42,038 bases of DNA, taken from an uncultured Chthonomonadales bacterium (lineage in GTDB: Bacteria > Armatimonadota > Chthonomonadetes > Chthonomonadales > CAJBBX01). The notes under the pieces were generated by a model that saw nothing but the letters and a program-made list of their open reading frames with translations, had not been told where the DNA came from and made no database searches. Both the position numbers and the translations under genes were made by a program. The stretch spans positions 1 to 42,038 of the forward strand of contig CALLMM010000028.1 of assembly GCA_938005745.1 (NCBI GenBank), in the 5' to 3' direction. Below, piece after piece: positions 39,188 through 42,038 of this stretch (position 1 is the first letter of the stretch; each line of letters opens with the position of its first letter).

Positions 39188-41971
39188 ATGCGCTCGTTGT
39201 CTTCCCTTCCCTTTCGCTCTCTTCCCCGGCTGTTTGCCGCGCTGCTGCTTGCCGTCTGGATGTCGTCTGCCGCCGGCGCGCAGTCGTCGCGGGTCTACCT
39301 GGAGGCGCCCGCCGGGGAGCGATACGCCGTGCGTGATCCGAACGGCGTGAGCATCATTCCGAGCGGGCGGCTGATCGCCCCCTACGGACGCACTGTCACC
39401 GTTCCGCCCCATCCCTACGGGATTGCGCTCAGCGCGGACGGGCAGACGCTGGTTACCGCCAACAGCGGAACCGGACCCTTCTCGATCTCCATTCTGACCC
39501 GGCTGGATGCCCCGGAGCCGCAGATCGCCCGGATTCCTCCCGGCGAGCAGAATACAAAAGAGGGGATCAACGCGGTCTTCATGGGCGTCGCCATCGCTCC
39601 CGATTCACGCACCATCTACGCCAGCGGAGGCAACGACGGCATCCTCTATATTCTCGACGCCCTGACGAAGGAGAAGCTGGGAGAGATCTCCCTGGATACG
39701 ATGGTGGACAACGTCCGCTATGAGGACAGCTTCCCCGGAGACCTGACCCTCTCGCCGGACGGCAGACTGCTCTATGTGGTGGACAACGCCAACTTCCGGC
39801 TGGTGATCGTGGACACGCAGGAGCGGCGGGTCGTCCGGTCGGTGCGCGTCGGACGCTATCCCTACGCCGTCGCCCTCTCTCCCGACGGACAGACCGCCTA
39901 TGTCGCCAATATCGGCGTGTTCGAGTACCGTCCGATCATCCCGGCGGGACAGACGGCGGAGCAGGCAAAGGCGGCGGGACGCGATCCGCGGGGCGTCTCG
40001 TTCCCGCCGTTCGGCTTCCCCTCTAAAGAGGCGCGGGACGGCGTGGAGTTTGAGGGATATAAGGTTCCCGGACTGGGTGATCCCAATGTGCCGGAGTCGT
40101 TTTCGGTCTGGGCGGTGGATGTGAGCGGGTCGCAGCCGAAGGTGATCGCGAAGATCAAGACCGGCGTGCAGATGGGACAGAAGGGGGAGCGGTTCAACGC
40201 GGTGGGCGGCAGCAGTCCCAACGCGCTGGTCGTCTCCCAGCGCTACCTCTTCGTCAGCAACGGAGCCAACGACACCGTGCAGATGATAGACCGCAGGACC
40301 CATCGAATTGTGCGAACGATCCGCATCTCACCGTCGCCGCTGGTGGCGAAGCTGAAGGGGGTGATGCCGTTCGGTCTGGCGCTCTCGCCCGACGGCAGGC
40401 GGCTCTACGTCTGCGAGTCGGGGCTGAATGCCGTCGGTGTGATGGATGCGGAGAGCGGGCGCGTGCTGGGGCATATCCCGGTCGGCTGGTTCCCGAGCCG
40501 CCTGGCGGTGTCGCAGGACGGAAAGCGGCTCTACGTCGCCAACGCCAAGGGCTTCGGCTCCGGTCCCAACGGCGGCGCGAACTTCACGCCGGGACCGGAA
40601 GGCAGAAGTATCGGACGGCTGATGCGCGGCTCCGTGACGATCTTCGACATTCCCCCCGACTCCGAGCTTCCCGCGCTCACGCAGCGTGTGCTGGAGAATA
40701 ACGGGATCGTCAACCGATTCGCGGAGGCGGCAAAGCGCGAGCCATCCCCGATCCCGCGCGGAACCGGCAAACCCTCCGAGCAGATCAGGTATGTGGTCTT
40801 TATCGCCAAGGAGAACCGCACCTTCGACGAGGTGTTCGGCGCGATGCCGGGCGTGCGGGGCGATCCGACCTTGGCGCGCTTCGGCTCCCCCCGCCGTATC
40901 GGCGGACATGATAACGTGGTGGTGATGCCCAACCATCTCAAGCTGGCGCAGGAGTTCGCCTTCTCCGACAACTTCTACACCAACTCCGATCACTCGGCGG
41001 ACGGACACCGCTGGCTCGTGGGGGTTCCTCCCAATATCTGGGTGGATACCAACGTGCGCGCCTCCTACGGCGGACGCCGCAGCTTCAAACTGCATACGAC
41101 CGCGCCCGGACGCCGTGCGATCTTCGGCGCCAACTCCTCGCTGATGCCGGAGGACTACTGGGAAGACGGCGCAATCTGGGAGCACCTGCTGCGCTTTGGC
41201 ATCCGGTTCCGCAACTACGGGCAGGGTTTTGAACTGGCAGGAGTGAATGAGGATGCCGGCATGAAGCCGACAGGGGCGCGGGAGACCGTCAATGTCCCCA
41301 TGCCCAAAGCGCTCTGGGATAACACCAGCCGCGACTACCCGCAGTACAATATGAATATCCCCGATCAGTACCGCGCCGATCAGTTCCTCAAGGAGTTTCA
41401 GACGCGGTTTGCCAACGATCCGAAGGCGATGCCCCGCGTGATCTATATCCATCTGCCCAACGATCACGGAGACCGTCCGCGTCCCAATGACGGCTATCCT
41501 TACCTCGAGTCGTACATGGCGGACAACGACTATGCGCTCGGTCGGATTGTGGAGGCGCTGTCCAACAGCCGCTACTGGTCGCAGATGGCGATCTTCGTTC
41601 TGGAGGACGATCCGCAGGGCGGCGTGGACAGCGTGGACGCGCACCGCAGCGTGCTGATGGTCATCAGCCCCTATGCCCGCCGGGGATACATCTCCCGCCG
41701 TCACACCGACATCATGAGCGTGCATAAGACGGTCTTCTCGATCTTCGGTCTGCCCCCGCTCAACCAGTTCGACGCGCTGACCAGCGACCTCTCCGACTGC
41801 TTCCAGATGCAGCCGGACCTGCGTCCCTACAAGGCGGTCCCGGTGGATGCGCGGATCTTCGATCCGAAGAAGGCGAAAGACCCCGCCGATCCCGACTACA
41901 AGCAGGCGCGTCTGCGCCGTTCGATCCCGCTGGACGATGAGGAGGAGGGAGAGCGGCAGCAGCAGCCGTAG
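39188..41971 (+). CDS. secreted YVTN beta-propeller/phosphoesterase fusion
   Basis: A 927-aa exported protein with signal peptide (RLFAALLLAVWMSSAAGAQ). Residues about 40-500 form a beta-propeller of YVTN-type repeats (GIALSADGQTLVTAN, DLTLSPDGRLLYVVDN, AVALSPDGQTAYVANI, GLALSPDGRRLYVCES, RLAVSQDGKRLYVANA). Residues about 535-860 form a phosphoesterase domain of the phospholipase C/acid phosphatase family: IAKENRTFDEVFG (E542-N543) and NFYTNSDHSADGHRW hold the metal/active-site region, with IYIHLPNDHG later. It probably cleaves phosphomonoesters or diesters outside the membrane. ATG 39188 follows CAGGAG. The Pho-box promoter supports a phosphate-starvation role. Confidence 0.88.
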   Translation: MRSLSSLPFRSLPRLFAALLLAVWMSSAAGAQSSRVYLEAPAGERYAVRDPNGVSIIPSGRLIAPYGRTVTVPPHPYGIALSADGQTLVTANSGTGPFSISILTRLDAPEPQIARIPPGEQNTKEGINAVFMGVAIAPDSRTIYASGGNDGILYILDALTKEKLGEISLDTMVDNVRYEDSFPGDLTLSPDGRLLYVVDNANFRLVIVDTQERRVVRSVRVGRYPYAVALSPDGQTAYVANIGVFEYRPIIPAGQTAEQAKAAGRDPRGVSFPPFGFPSKEARDGVEFEGYKVPGLGDPNVPESFSVWAVDVSGSQPKVIAKIKTGVQMGQKGERFNAVGGSSPNALVVSQRYLFVSNGANDTVQMIDRRTHRIVRTIRISPSPLVAKLKGVMPFGLALSPDGRRLYVCESGLNAVGVMDAESGRVLGHIPVGWFPSRLAVSQDGKRLYVANAKGFGSGPNGGANFTPGPEGRSIGRLMRGSVTIFDIPPDSELPALTQRVLENNGIVNRFAEAAKREPSPIPRGTGKPSEQIRYVVFIAKENRTFDEVFGAMPGVRGDPTLARFGSPRRIGGHDNVVVMPNHLKLAQEFAFSDNFYTNSDHSADGHRWLVGVPPNIWVDTNVRASYGGRRSFKLHTTAPGRRAIFGANSSLMPEDYWEDGAIWEHLLRFGIRFRNYGQGFELAGVNEDAGMKPTGARETVNVPMPKALWDNTSRDYPQYNMNIPDQYRADQFLKEFQTRFANDPKAMPRVIYIHLPNDHGDRPRPNDGYPYLESYMADNDYALGRIVEALSNSRYWSQMAIFVLEDDPQGGVDSVDAHRSVLMVISPYARRGYISRRHTDIMSVHKTVFSIFGLPPLNQFDALTSDLSDCFQMQPDLRPYKAVPVDARIFDPKKAKDPADPDYKQARLRRSIPLDDEEEGERQQQP

Positions 41972-42038
41972 ACCTCCTCACCGGGCGAACCGGCTCCTCT
42001 GCGTCCTTGTGCGGGCGTGTCGTGCGTCTCTGGAACGT
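41972..42038. other. window end, no feature
   Basis: The last 67 bp after the phosphoesterase stop show no gene start, promoter or terminator I can support. Confidence 0.5.

Overview
The window looks like a chromosomal segment of a high-GC, free-living, probably environmental bacterium, most likely from the Armatimonadota. The best taxonomic hint is the prepilin-type protein at 28665-29480. Its N-terminal helix runs into [11 protein letters not shown] and it ends with an H-X9-DG motif, a combination I associate with Armatimonadota (and, with variants, Planctomycetota). The carbohydrate and metallohydrolase gene content fits. This placement is inference; no rRNA is present. No phage, transposase or CRISPR array is visible.

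Layout. 1-305: a 34-bp tandem repeat, then a sigma70 promoter with a DtxR/IdeR-like operator. 306-3683: an iron cluster of DtxR-family regulator, FeoB split into two overlapping genes, a small three-knuckle Cys protein and FeoA. 3714-4481: a SAM methyltransferase. 4496-8601 (minus): two tandem paralogous GT39/ArnT-like membrane glycosyltransferases and thiol peroxidase. 8717-13836 (minus): a 1079-aa exported protein with two c-type heme motifs, a 400-bp gap with gene relics, and a Tat-exported flavin amine oxidase. 13983-18783: a DUF2283-like protein, an exported lipoprotein-sorting-like protein, a CehA/McbA metallohydrolase and an AT-richer TylF-type methyltransferase. 18892-19015: tRNA-Pro(CGG) with promoter and terminator. 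19026-24484: a secreted TIM-barrel hydrolase-like protein (minus), an ArsR-HTH/cobalamin-binding fusion regulator, a DegT aminotransferase and a neutral ceramidase-like enzyme. 24826-28290: dnaE. 28322-34891: a small membrane protein, the prepilin-like protein, a GH78 alpha-L-rhamnosidase, and an exported protein with an internal repeat. 35171-37998: a compact arsenic operon, arsR-arsM-arsC-acr3. 38207-41971: a PEP-CTERM surface protein behind a sigma54-type promoter, and a secreted YVTN-propeller/phosphoesterase behind a Pho-box array.

Genes that work together. The DtxR regulator, Feo transporter and operator form a self-contained iron-responsive unit. The ars genes overlap by 4 bp or are 1 bp apart, so they are one transcript for sensing, methylating, reducing and exporting arsenic. 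The propeller/phosphoesterase gene is probably a phosphate-starvation gene.

Most interesting signals: (1) a four-copy 11-bp-phased Pho box placed before a -10 of a phosphoesterase gene; (2) an exact GG-N10-GC sigma54 promoter before a PEP-CTERM gene; (3) an ArsR-type HTH fused to a CarH-like B12-binding module, with an inverted-repeat operator upstream; (4) split FeoB; (5) paralogous glycosyltransferases in which one copy has lost the conserved Asp of the DE motif; (6) a dispersed repeat family related to the tandem repeat at the window start.
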